Assembly: GCA_963790435.1 (NCBI GenBank)
Contig: CAWBOI010000001.1
Span: 1,488,001-1,552,000, forward strand
Source: Ilyomonas sp963790435
Lineage (GTDB): Bacteria; Bacteroidota; Bacteroidia; Chitinophagales; Chitinophagaceae
Direction: 5' to 3'
DNA length: 64,000 bases
Positions 17,617-26,550 of this stretch are shown here, one piece after another. The notes under the pieces were generated by a model, which had not been told where the DNA came from, ran no database searches, and saw only the letters and a program-made list of their open reading frames with translations. The position numbers were made by a program, and so were the translations under genes. Numbering within the stretch: the stretch's first letter is position 1; each line of letters starts with the position of its first letter.

Positions 17617-18101
17617 AGTTTAGCGTTTGGAAATTTGTACAGCATAAAGCCTGCCACGGATACCATTTGTTTTAACAAAACGGAGTAGCAAAAACAATTT
17701 TTACATATGATGTTATGTTGCGCTATTTTGAATCTATATTGTCAATATTTTGTAAGTTAAATAGTTTTTGGTTAGATGAAAGCTTATGTTTAGGGAAGTG
17801 TAGAATGTGGGAAAAAGAACAAGATACCACCAAGCATAATCTAATAAATAGCCCGGCGTTTTTGTGGCTATTATGAAGTGTGTTGCACAACGTGCGAAAT
17901 GATTTAATGCAACAGGCGTTGTTTTGGGAATGTATTTTTTCTCCGGCACTTTCCCTGTTGATGAATGTCTTTTAGTGAATAAAGCAGCGCCAATTTTAAT
18001 AATATACAATACATCATGTTGTGTAGTAATATACTGGTTAAAGTTGAATAATCAGGTTGATGTTGTTAGTTGTGATTCAGAGCATGTTTTTATTTTTCCT
18101 C
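17617..18101. other. Gap without a recognisable gene
   Basis: No convincing coding sequence. A small hairpin, AATAGCC with GGCTATT (17848-17873), lies in the middle. An open frame on the minus strand (17734-18009) has no family features. The right end runs into the first copy of the 27-bp repeat. Confidence 0.4.
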
Positions 18102-18128
18102 GTGCGCTGCGCTAACACCTCGAAGAAC
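18102..18128 (+). repeat. 27-bp repeat, copy 1 (inverted relative to copy 2)
   Basis: These 27 bases are identical to the reverse complement of 19141-19167. The core is GCGCTGCGCTAACACCTCG. Just downstream is a palindrome GTCCCGGGAC (18137-18146) framed by ATGTC and GACAT. The copies bracket the lipoprotein gene at 18218-18991. The left stem arm of this copy is degenerate compared with copy 2. Confidence 0.8.
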
Positions 18129-18217
18129 GCGGCAATGTCCCGGGACGGAGACATAGTGGGGAAGGAAAGGTAGTTTAATGTTACCGAATTGAGAATCGGC
18201 GAAATGTAAAAGGCATT

Positions 18218-18991
18218 TTAATAATAAACATCAATACTATTTGGACCATTCTTCGTACACTTTACTGAATCTTTTACAGAAGCATAAGCGTTTGCAGAAA
18301 TGGCTTTTGTTGTTGTAACTACCGTGTACATATTGAAGCCGGTATAAGCCGATACAGTGGTATCTTTGTTTGCCTCTGTTTGTATAAAGCCATCATAGCC
18401 GCCAGTGACGCCGCTGGCAAATAATCCCACATCCACGGCAGCATTATTGTCAATAGGTGAGGTTCTGTGCATATGAATTTGCAATAGTGTTTTTTGAAAC
18501 ATGGTAAAATTCACATGGCTGAATTTTGAAAAATCGGTAGAATTAAAAAGCAATGCATCTATATTGTCAGATGCACTCGGTTCTGTTCTTGTATCTATTT
18601 GCTGTGGATACTGTATATATCCGTTTGGAATGTAAGCATTTACCTCTAATACAGAGGACATGAATTTTACAGTATCATATTGCGCATGGAAATTAAAATT
18701 TCCATTGCCATCCGTTTTTCCACTTGCCACAATATAATTATCAGGTGGTATGAGATAACCGGCAGACGTTGGATTGAGATAAACTTTTATTTCAACGTTG
18801 CCCAGCGGTGCATTGGAAGAAGGATCGTATATCATTCCTGAAAACGAAACATCCGAACAATTGCCTGTGCAGGCGGGTAGACTTTTTGTTTTTGTACACG
18901 CAGTTATGCCAAACAATAATGCAACTATAATCGTGTACAAAGATGCACACTTAGTGTTAGTCTTTTTGGTAATAGTGTTATACCGTTTCAT
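18218..18991 (-). CDS. Lipoprotein with carboxypeptidase-like (beta-sandwich) domain
   Basis: 257 residues. The N-terminus is a lipoprotein signal with lipobox GITAC at about residue 30, so the mature protein is anchored by a diacylated Cys. Residues 45-110 (FSGMIYDPSSNAPLGNVEIKVYL, GKTDGNGNFNFHA) match the carboxypeptidase regulatory-like fold used in Bacteroidota surface proteins. The rest is beta-rich without a recognised family. The function is unknown. Inverted copies of a 27-bp repeat flank the gene. Confidence 0.75.
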   Translation of the reverse strand: MKRYNTITKKTNTKCASLYTIIVALLFGITACTKTKSLPACTGNCSDVSFSGMIYDPSSNAPLGNVEIKVYLNPTSAGYLIPPDNYIVASGKTDGNGNFNFHAQYDTVKFMSSVLEVNAYIPNGYIQYPQQIDTRTEPSASDNIDALLFNSTDFSKFSHVNFTMFQKTLLQIHMHRTSPIDNNAAVDVGLFASGVTGGYDGFIQTEANKDTTVSAYTGFNMYTVVTTTKAISANAYASVKDSVKCTKNGPNSIDVYY

Positions 18992-19140
18992 ATAGCAATT
19001 GTTTGTGTGAATATAGAAAAGATCTATTAAAAAGTGAGATTAAAACATTCGATGTTATAACAGCAGTATAAGCGAAATGCTTTAGTTCTATCACTATCTC
19101 TCAACGAGAATATTGCTTGGAACTAAAAACGCAATGTTAA

Positions 19141-19176
19141 GTTCTTCGAGGTGTTAGCGCAGCGCACCTCGAAGAA
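19141..19176. repeat. 27-bp repeat, copy 2, with 12-bp perfect hairpin
   Basis: Bases 19142-19153 (TTCTTCGAGGTG) pair perfectly with 19165-19176 across an 11-base loop that itself contains GCGCAGCG. The first 27 bases are the inverted copy of 18102-18128. It sits in the divergent gap between the lipoprotein gene and clpB. It has the look of a REP-type palindromic element. A smaller hairpin, AGGTC-TCC-GACCT, follows at 19187-19199. Confidence 0.8.
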
Positions 19177-19339
19177 AAGATAAAACAGGTCTCCGACCTA
19201 TTATTCCTGCGCTCAAATAACCTGTAATTTTTACATAAATCTCTTGTCGCATCTGCTTTTCAGGCAGTTATTATCACTCCTAACCGCCATAATTTCCGTA
19301 TAAAAAGGATGGTTTATTGTTTGCTTATTTACTATCACT

Positions 19340-21949
19340 ATGAATTTAAATAACTATACCATCAAAGCACAGGAAAGCGTACAAGCTGCCCAGCAAATTG
19401 CTTTTAATAATGGTAGTGTAAATATAGAAACCGCTCACCTTTTAAAAGCGTTGCTGGACGATAACGACAGTCCTGTTGAATATTTATTAAAGAAGAACAA
19501 TGTGAACGTTCAGTATGTGGAAACAAAGCTGAACGAAAGCATGAACCGTTTGCCCAAAGTGCAGGGCGGACAACCGGCACAAAGCATCAGCCGCGATTTA
19601 AACAATGTGTTGTTGTATGCAAACAATACTTTGAAACAATTCGGTGATGAGTTTGTAAGCGTTGAACATTTGCTTTTGGCACTTTTGCATGGCAACGACG
19701 ATACCGCAAAATTGTTGAAAGATGCGGGCTTGACTGAAAAGGGTTTGGTGGCTGCGATTAAAGATTTGCGCAAAGGTTCAACCGTTAATTCGCAAACTTC
19801 ATCCAACCAATACAATGCTTTGCAGAAATATGCGCGAAACCTAAACGAGATGGCGCGCAACGGCAAGCTCGATCCTGTTATTGGCAGGGATGAAGAGATT
19901 CGCAGAACACTTCATATTCTTTCGCGCAGAAGCAAAAACAATCCCATCTTAGTGGGCGAGCCTGGCGTTGGTAAAACTGCCATTGCAGAAGGTTTGGCGA
20001 TCCGGATTATCAACGGTGATGTGCCTGAAAATCTAAAAAGCAAAATCATTTTTGCGCTCGATATGGGTCAGTTAATTGCCGGTGCAAAATACAAAGGTGA
20101 GTTTGAAGAAAGATTGAAAGGTGTGGTAAAAGAAGTAGCCGAAAGCGAAGGTGAAATTATCCTTTTCATTGATGAAATTCATACGCTTGTTGGCGCCGGC
20201 GGTGGCGAAGGTGCGATGGATGCCGCTAACATTTTAAAACCTGCTTTGGCGCGTGGCGAATTGAGAGCAATAGGTGCCACCACATTGAACGAGTATCAAA
20301 AATATTTTGAGAAAGACAAAGCACTGGAACGTCGCTTCCAGAAAGTAACCATTGGAGAGCCAAGCGTGGAAGATGCAGTGAGCATTTTACGTGGCATTAA
20401 AGACAAGTATGAAACGCATCATCATGTGCGTATCAAAGATGAAGCGATTATTGCTGCGGTTGAATTATCGAACCGCTATATCACTGATCGTTTCTTGCCC
20501 GATAAAGCCATTGACTTGATTGATGAAAGTGCCGCTAAGCTTCGGTTGGAGATGAATTCGATGCCGGAAGAATTGGATAAATTGGAAAGAAGCATACGCC
20601 AGTTGGAGATTGAACGCGAAGCCATCAAGCGTGAAAATGATGAAGAAAAATTAAAAGAATTAGGACAGGATATTTCGTTATTAAGTGTTCAGCGCGATAC
20701 GTTGAAAGCAAAGTGGAAAGAAGAGAAAGAAGTGGTGGAAAGAATACAATCTGCCAAAGCAATGATTGAAGCTTTGAAATTGGAAGCCGAACGTGCAGAA
20801 CGCGATGGCGACTTTGGTAAAGTGGCAGAGATAAGATATGGCAAAATAAAAGAACAGGAAAAAATCATAGCTGATAATTCGAAAGAATTAGACAGTATTA
20901 GTGAACGCAGATTATTAAAAGAAGAAGTAGATGCGGAAGACATTGCAGAAGCTATTGCAAAAGCTACTGGTATTCCGGTAAGCAAAATGCTGCAAAGCGA
21001 AAGAGAAAAGTTATTGAACTTAGAAGATGAACTGCATAAACGTGTGGTAGGACAAAATGAAGCCATAGAAGCTGTGGCAGACGCTATTCGCAGAAGCCGT
21101 GCTGGTTTGCACGATCCGAAAAAACCAATTGGTTCGTTCATCTTTTTAGGTACGACAGGTGTAGGCAAAACGGAGTTGGCAAAAGCATTGGCTGAATACC
21201 TGTTCGATGATGATAACATGATGACGCGCATTGACATGAGCGAATACCAGGAGAAACATTCAGTGTCTCGTTTGGTGGGTGCGCCTCCCGGCTATGTGGG
21301 TTATGATGAAGGTGGACAATTAACGGAAGCTGTGCGCCGCAAGCCTTACAGCGTGGTGCTGTTAGACGAAATTGAAAAAGCGCATCCTGATGTTTTCAAT
21401 GTGTTGTTGCAGGTGTTGGATGATGGCAGATTAACCGATAATAAAGGTCGTGTGGTGAATTTTAAAAACACCCTCATCATCATGACGAGCAATATTGGTA
21501 GCCATCTTATTCAGGAAACATTTGAAGATGCAAAAGGACATGATTTGGATGTTGTTGTAGAAACGGCAAAAGAGAAAGTATTGGATTTGTTGCGTCAAAC
21601 CATACGTCCAGAATTCTTCAATAGAATTGATGAAGTGATTATGTTTCATCCGCTTCATAAGAAGGAAATCAAAGGCATTATCCGCATCCAACTCGACCAC
21701 TTGAAACACCTATTGGCAAACAATGGCGTGCAATTGGAATTCAGCGATTATGCAATTGATTACTTAGCTGAAAACGGTTATGATCCTACGCTCGGTGCAC
21801 GTCCTTTGAAACGCTTGATTCAAAAAGAAATCATCAATGGATTGAGTAAGAAAATATTAGCTGGAACGATAGACAAATCGCAACCTGTGTTAGTAGATGT
21901 ATTCGATAATACAGTTGTGTTTCGGAATGATGTGCATGAACATGCGTAA
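19340..21949 (+). CDS. clpB: ATP-dependent disaggregase ClpB
   Basis: 869 residues, full length for ClpB. ClpB pulls polypeptides out of aggregates together with DnaK. The N domain (1-150) is followed by AAA-1 with Walker A GEPGVGKT (about 205) and Walker B IILFIDEIHTL, the long middle coiled coil (about 410-525) that separates ClpB from ClpA, and AAA-2 with GTTGVGKT (about 610) and VVLLDEIEKAHPDV. The C-terminal domain ends with the typical GARPLKRLIQKEI region. No obvious stress promoter was identified in the upstream gap. A terminator follows. Confidence 0.98.
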   Translation: MNLNNYTIKAQESVQAAQQIAFNNGSVNIETAHLLKALLDDNDSPVEYLLKKNNVNVQYVETKLNESMNRLPKVQGGQPAQSISRDLNNVLLYANNTLKQFGDEFVSVEHLLLALLHGNDDTAKLLKDAGLTEKGLVAAIKDLRKGSTVNSQTSSNQYNALQKYARNLNEMARNGKLDPVIGRDEEIRRTLHILSRRSKNNPILVGEPGVGKTAIAEGLAIRIINGDVPENLKSKIIFALDMGQLIAGAKYKGEFEERLKGVVKEVAESEGEIILFIDEIHTLVGAGGGEGAMDAANILKPALARGELRAIGATTLNEYQKYFEKDKALERRFQKVTIGEPSVEDAVSILRGIKDKYETHHHVRIKDEAIIAAVELSNRYITDRFLPDKAIDLIDESAAKLRLEMNSMPEELDKLERSIRQLEIEREAIKRENDEEKLKELGQDISLLSVQRDTLKAKWKEEKEVVERIQSAKAMIEALKLEAERAERDGDFGKVAEIRYGKIKEQEKIIADNSKELDSISERRLLKEEVDAEDIAEAIAKATGIPVSKMLQSEREKLLNLEDELHKRVVGQNEAIEAVADAIRRSRAGLHDPKKPIGSFIFLGTTGVGKTELAKALAEYLFDDDNMMTRIDMSEYQEKHSVSRLVGAPPGYVGYDEGGQLTEAVRRKPYSVVLLDEIEKAHPDVFNVLLQVLDDGRLTDNKGRVVNFKNTLIIMTSNIGSHLIQETFEDAKGHDLDVVVETAKEKVLDLLRQTIRPEFFNRIDEVIMFHPLHKKEIKGIIRIQLDHLKHLLANNGVQLEFSDYAIDYLAENGYDPTLGARPLKRLIQKEIINGLSKKILAGTIDKSQPVLVDVFDNTVVFRNDVHEHA

Positions 21950-21974
21950 ACTATCTTATATTTTTTGTGCAAAA

Positions 21975-22008
21975 ACAAATCCCGGTGTTTGAGAGCATCG
22001 GGATTTGT
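21975..22008 (+). terminator. clpB terminator hairpin
   Basis: ACAAATCCCGGTG (21975-21987) pairs with CATCGGGATTTGT (21996-22008), with one G-T pair, followed by a T-rich tail. It starts 25 bases after the clpB stop. Confidence 0.75.
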
Positions 22009-22011
22009 TTT

Positions 22012-22190
22012 ATGGAACACGGATGACACGGATTTCCTGCACGGATGTTCGGATTTATTTAAAATGAAGATTGAATATTAGTGCAAAAACAAATTTCAGC
22101 AATATCTTAAACATCCCTTTCTATTTCACTCATCCCGGTTCAGACAATCCAGCAAATCCGTGCACGAAATCCGTGTCATCCGTGTTCCAT
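22012..22190. repeat. Large inverted repeat, ATCCGTGTCATCCGTG family
   Basis: The 35-base arms 22012-22046 and 22156-22190 are inverted copies with 34 of 35 matches. The 109-base centre carries no gene but one GCAAAAACAAA word. The element fills the convergent gap between clpB and the cystathionine beta-synthase gene and could fold as a very stable hairpin in either transcript. Confidence 0.8.
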
Positions 22191-22205
22191 TATCATCCTT
22201 GCAGA

Positions 22206-23561
22206 CTACTTCGCTAAGCTTTGCAGCACATCATACTTCGTGATGATGTGGTAAGCTCCCTGCTCATCTTTCACTAACACAGCGCCATTTTCTTTTGTAA
22301 TCAACTTGCTTATTTTTTCTACCTGTGCATCCAACGCAACCTGCGGGAAGGCGCGCTCCATCACGCTTTCAACGGTTTCATTGCGAATGTTAGGATTGTT
22401 AAATACCTGCTTAAACAAACCATTTTCACTAATGGCACCCATAGGCTCGCCGTCTTTCATCACAGGTATATGTTCAATATCGTATTGCTTCATGAGTTCA
22501 ACAGCTTCAGCAACGGTATGGCTTGGTTCAACGGTTATCAATCGCTTTGCGCCTCTGCCATTGATGATATCGTGACAGGTTTTCACGTCTAAAAAACCAC
22601 GTTCCATCATCCATTGATCATTATATACTTTACCAATATAACGGCTGCCATGATCGCAAAAAACAACCACAACAATATCATCTTTTTTCAGATTTTTTTT
22701 CAATTGAAACAAACCCTGTAATGCACTGCCTGCACTGTATCCAACAAAAATACCTTCCTCTTTAGCAATGCGCCGCGCCATTACTGCGCCATCTTTATCG
22801 GTTACTTTTGTAAACTGATCAATCACGCTCATGTCGTAGTTCTGCGGCACAAAATCTTCACCAATGCCTTCCGTAATGTAAGGATGCACTTCTTTCATGT
22901 CTAACTCGCCCGTTTCAAAATATTTGGTGAGCAACGAGCCATAAGTATCAATGGCCCAAACTTGAATGTCTTTGTTTTTTTCTTTTAAAAATTTACCTGC
23001 GCCGGTGATCGTTCCACCTGTGCCGGTAGCCACTACAAGATGTGTAATTTTTCCTTCGGTTTGCTCCCAAATTTCAGGACCGGTTTGCTCGTAATGCGCC
23101 AGCCGGTTGGCAAGGTTATCATATTGGTTTACATAAAACGAATTGGGTATTTCAGTAGCCAAACGTTTGGAAACGGAGTAATAACTTTTCGGGTCTTCCG
23201 GCTCAACATTAGTTGGACAAACAATCACTTCAGCGCCTACTGCTTTCAGTATGTCGAACTTCTCTTTGCTTTGTTTATCGGTGGTGGTGAAGATGCACTT
23301 ATAGCCTTTTATAATGGCTGCCAAAGCCAGGCCCATTCCGGTGTTGCCGCTGGTGCCTTCAATGATGGTTCCGCCTTTTTTTAATTTGCCTTCTTGTTCA
23401 GCTACTTCAATCATCTTCAAAGCCATCCTGTCTTTTACCGAATTGCCGGGATTGAAATATTCCACTTTGGCAAGCACGGTGCAAGGCAAATCTTTTGTAA
23501 TATTATTGAGCTTGATTAACGGTGTGTTTCCAATGGTTTCTAAAATGTTGTTCAGCCACAT
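22206..23561 (-). CDS. Cystathionine beta-synthase-type PLP enzyme with CBS domain pair
   Basis: 451 residues from the Met at 23561; the frame stays open upstream but the family begins at MWLNNILETIGNTPLIKL. The PLP-binding core (1-320) has the Lys in GNSVKDRMALK and the phosphate loop GTSGNTGMG. Two CBS domains follow (about 335-451), as in eukaryotic cystathionine beta-synthase. It condenses serine or an activated serine with homocysteine or sulfide. A cysteine synthase role cannot be excluded, but the CBS pair favours transsulfuration. The tandem domains suggest regulation by an adenosyl ligand (inference). Confidence 0.92.
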   Translation of the reverse strand: MWLNNILETIGNTPLIKLNNITKDLPCTVLAKVEYFNPGNSVKDRMALKMIEVAEQEGKLKKGGTIIEGTSGNTGMGLALAAIIKGYKCIFTTTDKQSKEKFDILKAVGAEVIVCPTNVEPEDPKSYYSVSKRLATEIPNSFYVNQYDNLANRLAHYEQTGPEIWEQTEGKITHLVVATGTGGTITGAGKFLKEKNKDIQVWAIDTYGSLLTKYFETGELDMKEVHPYITEGIGEDFVPQNYDMSVIDQFTKVTDKDGAVMARRIAKEEGIFVGYSAGSALQGLFQLKKNLKKDDIVVVVFCDHGSRYIGKVYNDQWMMERGFLDVKTCHDIINGRGAKRLITVEPSHTVAEAVELMKQYDIEHIPVMKDGEPMGAISENGLFKQVFNNPNIRNETVESVMERAFPQVALDAQVEKISKLITKENGAVLVKDEQGAYHIITKYDVLQSLAK

Positions 23562-23590
23562 AACGATTGTGTTTAGGGCAAAAGTAAATG

Positions 23591-23688
23591 TTTGAACCAC
23601 AAAGACAGAAAGAAAAGAAGCTACACAAAGTTTCATTTACTGAAATCTTCGTGTAATCTTTGTGTTATTAGTGTCTTCGGGGTTCAAA
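23591..23688. repeat. Imperfect inverted repeat, GAACCACAAAGACA family
   Basis: Outer arms 23591-23607 and 23672-23688 match at 15 of 17 positions when inverted. Inner arms TACACAAAG-TTTCA (23622-23635) and TGAAATCTTCGTGTA (23641-23655) are also complementary. It occupies the gap upstream of the cystathionine beta-synthase gene. Related single arms occur near 34825-34860 and 16802-16824. Confidence 0.7.
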
Positions 23689-23729
23689 AAAGCGGGCAAA
23701 AACAAACTACTTCCTGAAAAGCAAACAAG

Positions 23730-24452
23730 CTATGGTTTTTTGGCAAATTCTTTCATTTTATCGTTCACATAATACAGCACATCTTCATCGGTTGGATGCT
23801 TGCGTAACCATTTGTAGGTAGGCGTGTACTTGCGCAGGAACTGGACCAACGAATCGCCTTTTAAACCTGTGATTTGCGAGATGATTTGGGGAGAAAAACG
23901 ATAATCAACATAAGCCTGGTCTTCCAAAAAATCAAAAGTTCGATAAGCTTTATTTCTGTCCTTGGTTCGGTTGCGCGAAAAGGCATCTAAATTAATTCCT
24001 ACGCCTGCGCCCATGTTGTCGGCTTTGCCCACTTTCGACATTTTACCAACGCCTCCCATATCATTTATAAACGATTCGCGACGGCGCAAACTATCCAATT
24101 GATAATGTGTGTAACCTGCTGTGGTTGTAACCGTTACATTGGGCAATACTTCATTGGTTCGGATGAGTTGAATGTGCAGTGTATCAGGCAAGCCATAATT
24201 TACTTTTAAAGTATCGAAATCGTAATTAAAAGCATTGATAAAAATGAAATCGCCACGTTCAGCCCTGATGCTAAAGAAACCGTTTTGGTCGGGCGTTATC
24301 ATTTGCTTTGTGCTTTCGTTGGTGATGATGGCATTCACAATAGGAACGTTGGTAATGCTATCCCGAACATACCCGTTCACCAATCGTTTTTGCGCTGTAG
24401 CAGATACCGTTATAATCAATATTAAAAAAAATAAAATACTGCGTTTCAACAT
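23730..24452 (-). CDS. Secreted carboxypeptidase-like regulatory domain protein
   Basis: 240 residues from MLKRSILFF. A signal peptide (cleavage near ATAQ) is followed by a beta-sandwich segment RLVNGYVRDSITNVPIVNA...NGFFSIRAERGD, the carboxypeptidase regulatory-like fold also found at the start of TonB-dependent receptors. The C-terminal half is charged, contains a Gly-rich stretch and ends in a helical segment. There is no catalytic zinc site. It probably acts in the periplasm or at the outer membrane. The function is unknown. Confidence 0.8.
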   Translation of the reverse strand: MLKRSILFFLILIITVSATAQKRLVNGYVRDSITNVPIVNAIITNESTKQMITPDQNGFFSIRAERGDFIFINAFNYDFDTLKVNYGLPDTLHIQLIRTNEVLPNVTVTTTAGYTHYQLDSLRRRESFINDMGGVGKMSKVGKADNMGAGVGINLDAFSRNRTKDRNKAYRTFDFLEDQAYVDYRFSPQIISQITGLKGDSLVQFLRKYTPTYKWLRKHPTDEDVLYYVNDKMKEFAKKP

Positions 24453-24609
24453 ATAAATCATGCCCCTAAAATATCAATAATAATGCCTCCGGAAGTAAGT
24501 TTTTCCGTTATGAGGTTGAAGGTTGGATGATTCTATATAGTAAACAAATTGTTTTTACAGGTAGAGAAATGGCCACAGCATTTATAATAAAAACAAACTG
24601 CTACCTGCT

Positions 24610-25221
24610 TTACTTCACATAAGTTTCAAACACAACAGCATCTTTAAAACAGCCGGTTAGCGTATCGCCCACGATGCATTCACCAACACCGGCAGGCGTT
24701 CCGGTAAATAACAAATCGCCAATGTTTAAAGAAAAATATTGCGAGATATAGCTGATGATTTTGGGTACCGAAAAAATCATATCTGATGAGTTGCCACGCT
24801 GTACTGTTTCGCCATCTTTTTGGAGCGAAAACAAAATACCACCGTTTAATTCATCTACATCAAACGGTTGCCAGTTGCCAATGAGTGCAGATCCATCCCA
24901 GGCTTTGGCAATTTCCCAGGGCAAGCCTTTTTGTTTTAATTCAGATTGGATATCACGTGCTGTAAAATCTATACCTACGGTTACTGCATCCACATACTGA
25001 AGCGCATTGCTTTTTGAAATGTATCTTCCGTTCTTACAAATGCGGAAAACAAGCTCGGCTTCATAATGCAATTCGTTGGTAAATTCAGGATATAAAAACT
25101 GTGAAGCATTGGTAAGCAATGCCGATTTTGGCTTCATAAAAATAACCGGATTTTCGGGCACTTCATTGTTCAGTTCTTTTGCATGATCTACATAATTTCT
25201 GCCAACGCAAAATATTTTCAT
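24610..25221 (-). CDS. Fumarylacetoacetate hydrolase family protein
   Basis: 203 residues, the short single-domain form. It opens with FCVGRNYVDHAKELNNEVP and VIFMKPKSAL, and has the metal-binding ExE of HYEAELVFRI and the Asp of VGIDFTARDIQ. The late motif GDLLFTGTPAGVG is also present. Members hydrolyse or decarboxylate 2-oxo acids such as acylpyruvates or oxaloacetate with Mg2+. The start is 11 bases after the pth stop, so the two genes are probably co-transcribed. Confidence 0.92.
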   Translation of the reverse strand: MKIFCVGRNYVDHAKELNNEVPENPVIFMKPKSALLTNASQFLYPEFTNELHYEAELVFRICKNGRYISKSNALQYVDAVTVGIDFTARDIQSELKQKGLPWEIAKAWDGSALIGNWQPFDVDELNGGILFSLQKDGETVQRGNSSDMIFSVPKIISYISQYFSLNIGDLLFTGTPAGVGECIVGDTLTGCFKDAVVFETYVK

Positions 25222-25232
25222 GGTGTTTTCTT

Positions 25233-25817
25233 TTATGCTGTTTTTGTAAAATCCATTTTATTATAAACATTCATCGTGTTATCAATTCCTGCAAAAACAA
25301 AGCCCTCAATCAGTTCAACAGAAGCTTCTATTTTCTTATTGACGATAGGCAATTCTTCTTTAAACCATTTGCCCAGCACAAACTCCACCTGCATACCTTT
25401 TGGATAATGATTGCCGATGCCAAAGCGCAAGCGCGGATAAACATCGGTTCCCAAGGTTTGTTCTATATCGCGCAAACCGTTATGGCCAGCCGCACTACCG
25501 CTTTTGCGAAGCCTTAATTTTGACAAGGGCAATGCCAAATCATCCGCAATGGTGAGTGTGTTTTCAATGCCCACTCTTTCTTTGTCCATCCAGTATTTAA
25601 AAGCCTTTCCGCTCAGGTTCATGTAAGTGGTTGGTTTGATACAAACCAATGTTTTGCCTTTCCATTTTATTTCTGCTACTTCAGCCAACCGATCCGTTTT
25701 AAAAAAACCATTATGCTTCAGCACCAAAGTGTTCATTACGTCAAAGCCAATGTTATGGCGGGTTCCGGCATATTCGGTACCAATGTTACCCAATCCAATA
25801 ATTAAAAATTTATTCAT
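25233..25817 (-). CDS. pth: Peptidyl-tRNA hydrolase
   Basis: 194 residues. It releases peptides from prematurely dropped peptidyl-tRNA. Catalytic and binding residues are visible: His in GTRHNIGFDV (about residue 21), Asn in TYMNLSG, Asp in IADDLALP, and Asn in AGHNGLRDI. It follows rplY after a terminator hairpin, in the conserved order prs-rplY-pth seen in many bacteria. The FAA hydrolase gene follows closely. Confidence 0.97.
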   Translation of the reverse strand: MNKFLIIGLGNIGTEYAGTRHNIGFDVMNTLVLKHNGFFKTDRLAEVAEIKWKGKTLVCIKPTTYMNLSGKAFKYWMDKERVGIENTLTIADDLALPLSKLRLRKSGSAAGHNGLRDIEQTLGTDVYPRLRFGIGNHYPKGMQVEFVLGKWFKEELPIVNKKIEASVELIEGFVFAGIDNTMNVYNKMDFTKTA

Positions 25818-25843
25818 CGTTATTTACAAACATAATAAAAACA

Positions 25844-25867
25844 AAAGCCCCGCAATGGCAGGGCTTT
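25844..25867 (-). terminator. rplY terminator hairpin
   Basis: Read leftward, AAAGCCCTGC and GCGGGGCTTT pair at 9 of 10 positions around a 4-base loop, followed by a T-rich run. It lies 22 bases after the rplY stop and may cause partial termination before pth. Confidence 0.8.
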
Positions 25868-25888
25868 GTAACTGAAAAAAGTTTGAGA

Positions 25889-26479
25889 CTATTTTTTCTT
25901 TTCTTCTTTTGCGGCGGCTGTTTCTTCCTGCTTCAATTGTCTTGTAAGCACAACTGATGCAATGGGAATACGCGGCGAGTTTAAGATTTCCAGATTCGGT
26001 TCTTTTACATCTTCTACGCGAATGTTGCCGTTCAAATCGAGGTTAGTAACATCTACCTCAATGAATTCTTTTAAATCTTTTGGAAATGCCTTTATTTTTA
26101 AAGCATTCATTTTTGTAACCAGCTTACCACCGGCTTTTACACCCACCGATGCACCTGTAAATTTAAGTGGTAAAGTAGCAACAATTTTTTTGTCTTCTAC
26201 TAACTCCAGTAAATCTACATGGTTTAATAAATCGGATACTTTGTCGAACTGCAAATCTTTTAAAATGCAGGTATAGCTTCCGCCATCAACATCAACTTGT
26301 GCTAACTGAAATTCGCCGGTATAAACCAGTGGCTTGAAAGCCTTTGCCGAAGCGTAAAAATTCACTTCCTTGGCACCACCGTAAATTACACCTGGCACGT
26401 TTTCCTGAGAGCGGAGCTGGCGGGTGGCTTTTTTGCCGCTTTCGGTCCTCAGGTGACCTTCGATTGTAATTGTTTTCAT
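25889..26479 (-). CDS. rplY: 50S ribosomal protein L25/Ctc
   Basis: 196 residues, the long Ctc form with an N-terminal L25 domain that binds 5S rRNA and a C-terminal TL5-like domain. The start of the family is clear: EGHLRTESGKKATRQLR and VPGVIYGGAKEVNF. The C-terminus is an acidic/basic tail with EETAAAKEEKKK. It lies 71 bases downstream of prs in the same direction. Confidence 0.96.
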   Translation of the reverse strand: MKTITIEGHLRTESGKKATRQLRSQENVPGVIYGGAKEVNFYASAKAFKPLVYTGEFQLAQVDVDGGSYTCILKDLQFDKVSDLLNHVDLLELVEDKKIVATLPLKFTGASVGVKAGGKLVTKMNALKIKAFPKDLKEFIEVDVTNLDLNGNIRVEDVKEPNLEILNSPRIPIASVVLTRQLKQEETAAAKEEKKK

Positions 26480-26550
26480 AATTATGATTGATTAAAAATT
26501 CCGTTTTTGTTTTTATCCTTTTTTTATCATCCATCGATTAAAACCGGTGG

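Noticed and set aside
17734..18009. 91-codon minus-strand frame in the gap before the 27-bp repeat
   Set aside because: No signal peptide, domain or coding-like composition; likely chance ORF in AT-rich DNA.
19200..19339. Possible heat-shock type promoter for clpB
   Set aside because: No convincing sigma-32-like or CIRCE-like inverted repeat could be found; the only strong palindrome is the dispersed repeat.
20689..21237. 182-codon open frame antisense to clpB
   Set aside because: The clpB protein is intact and conserved over this stretch; the antisense frame is Ser-rich shadow sequence.
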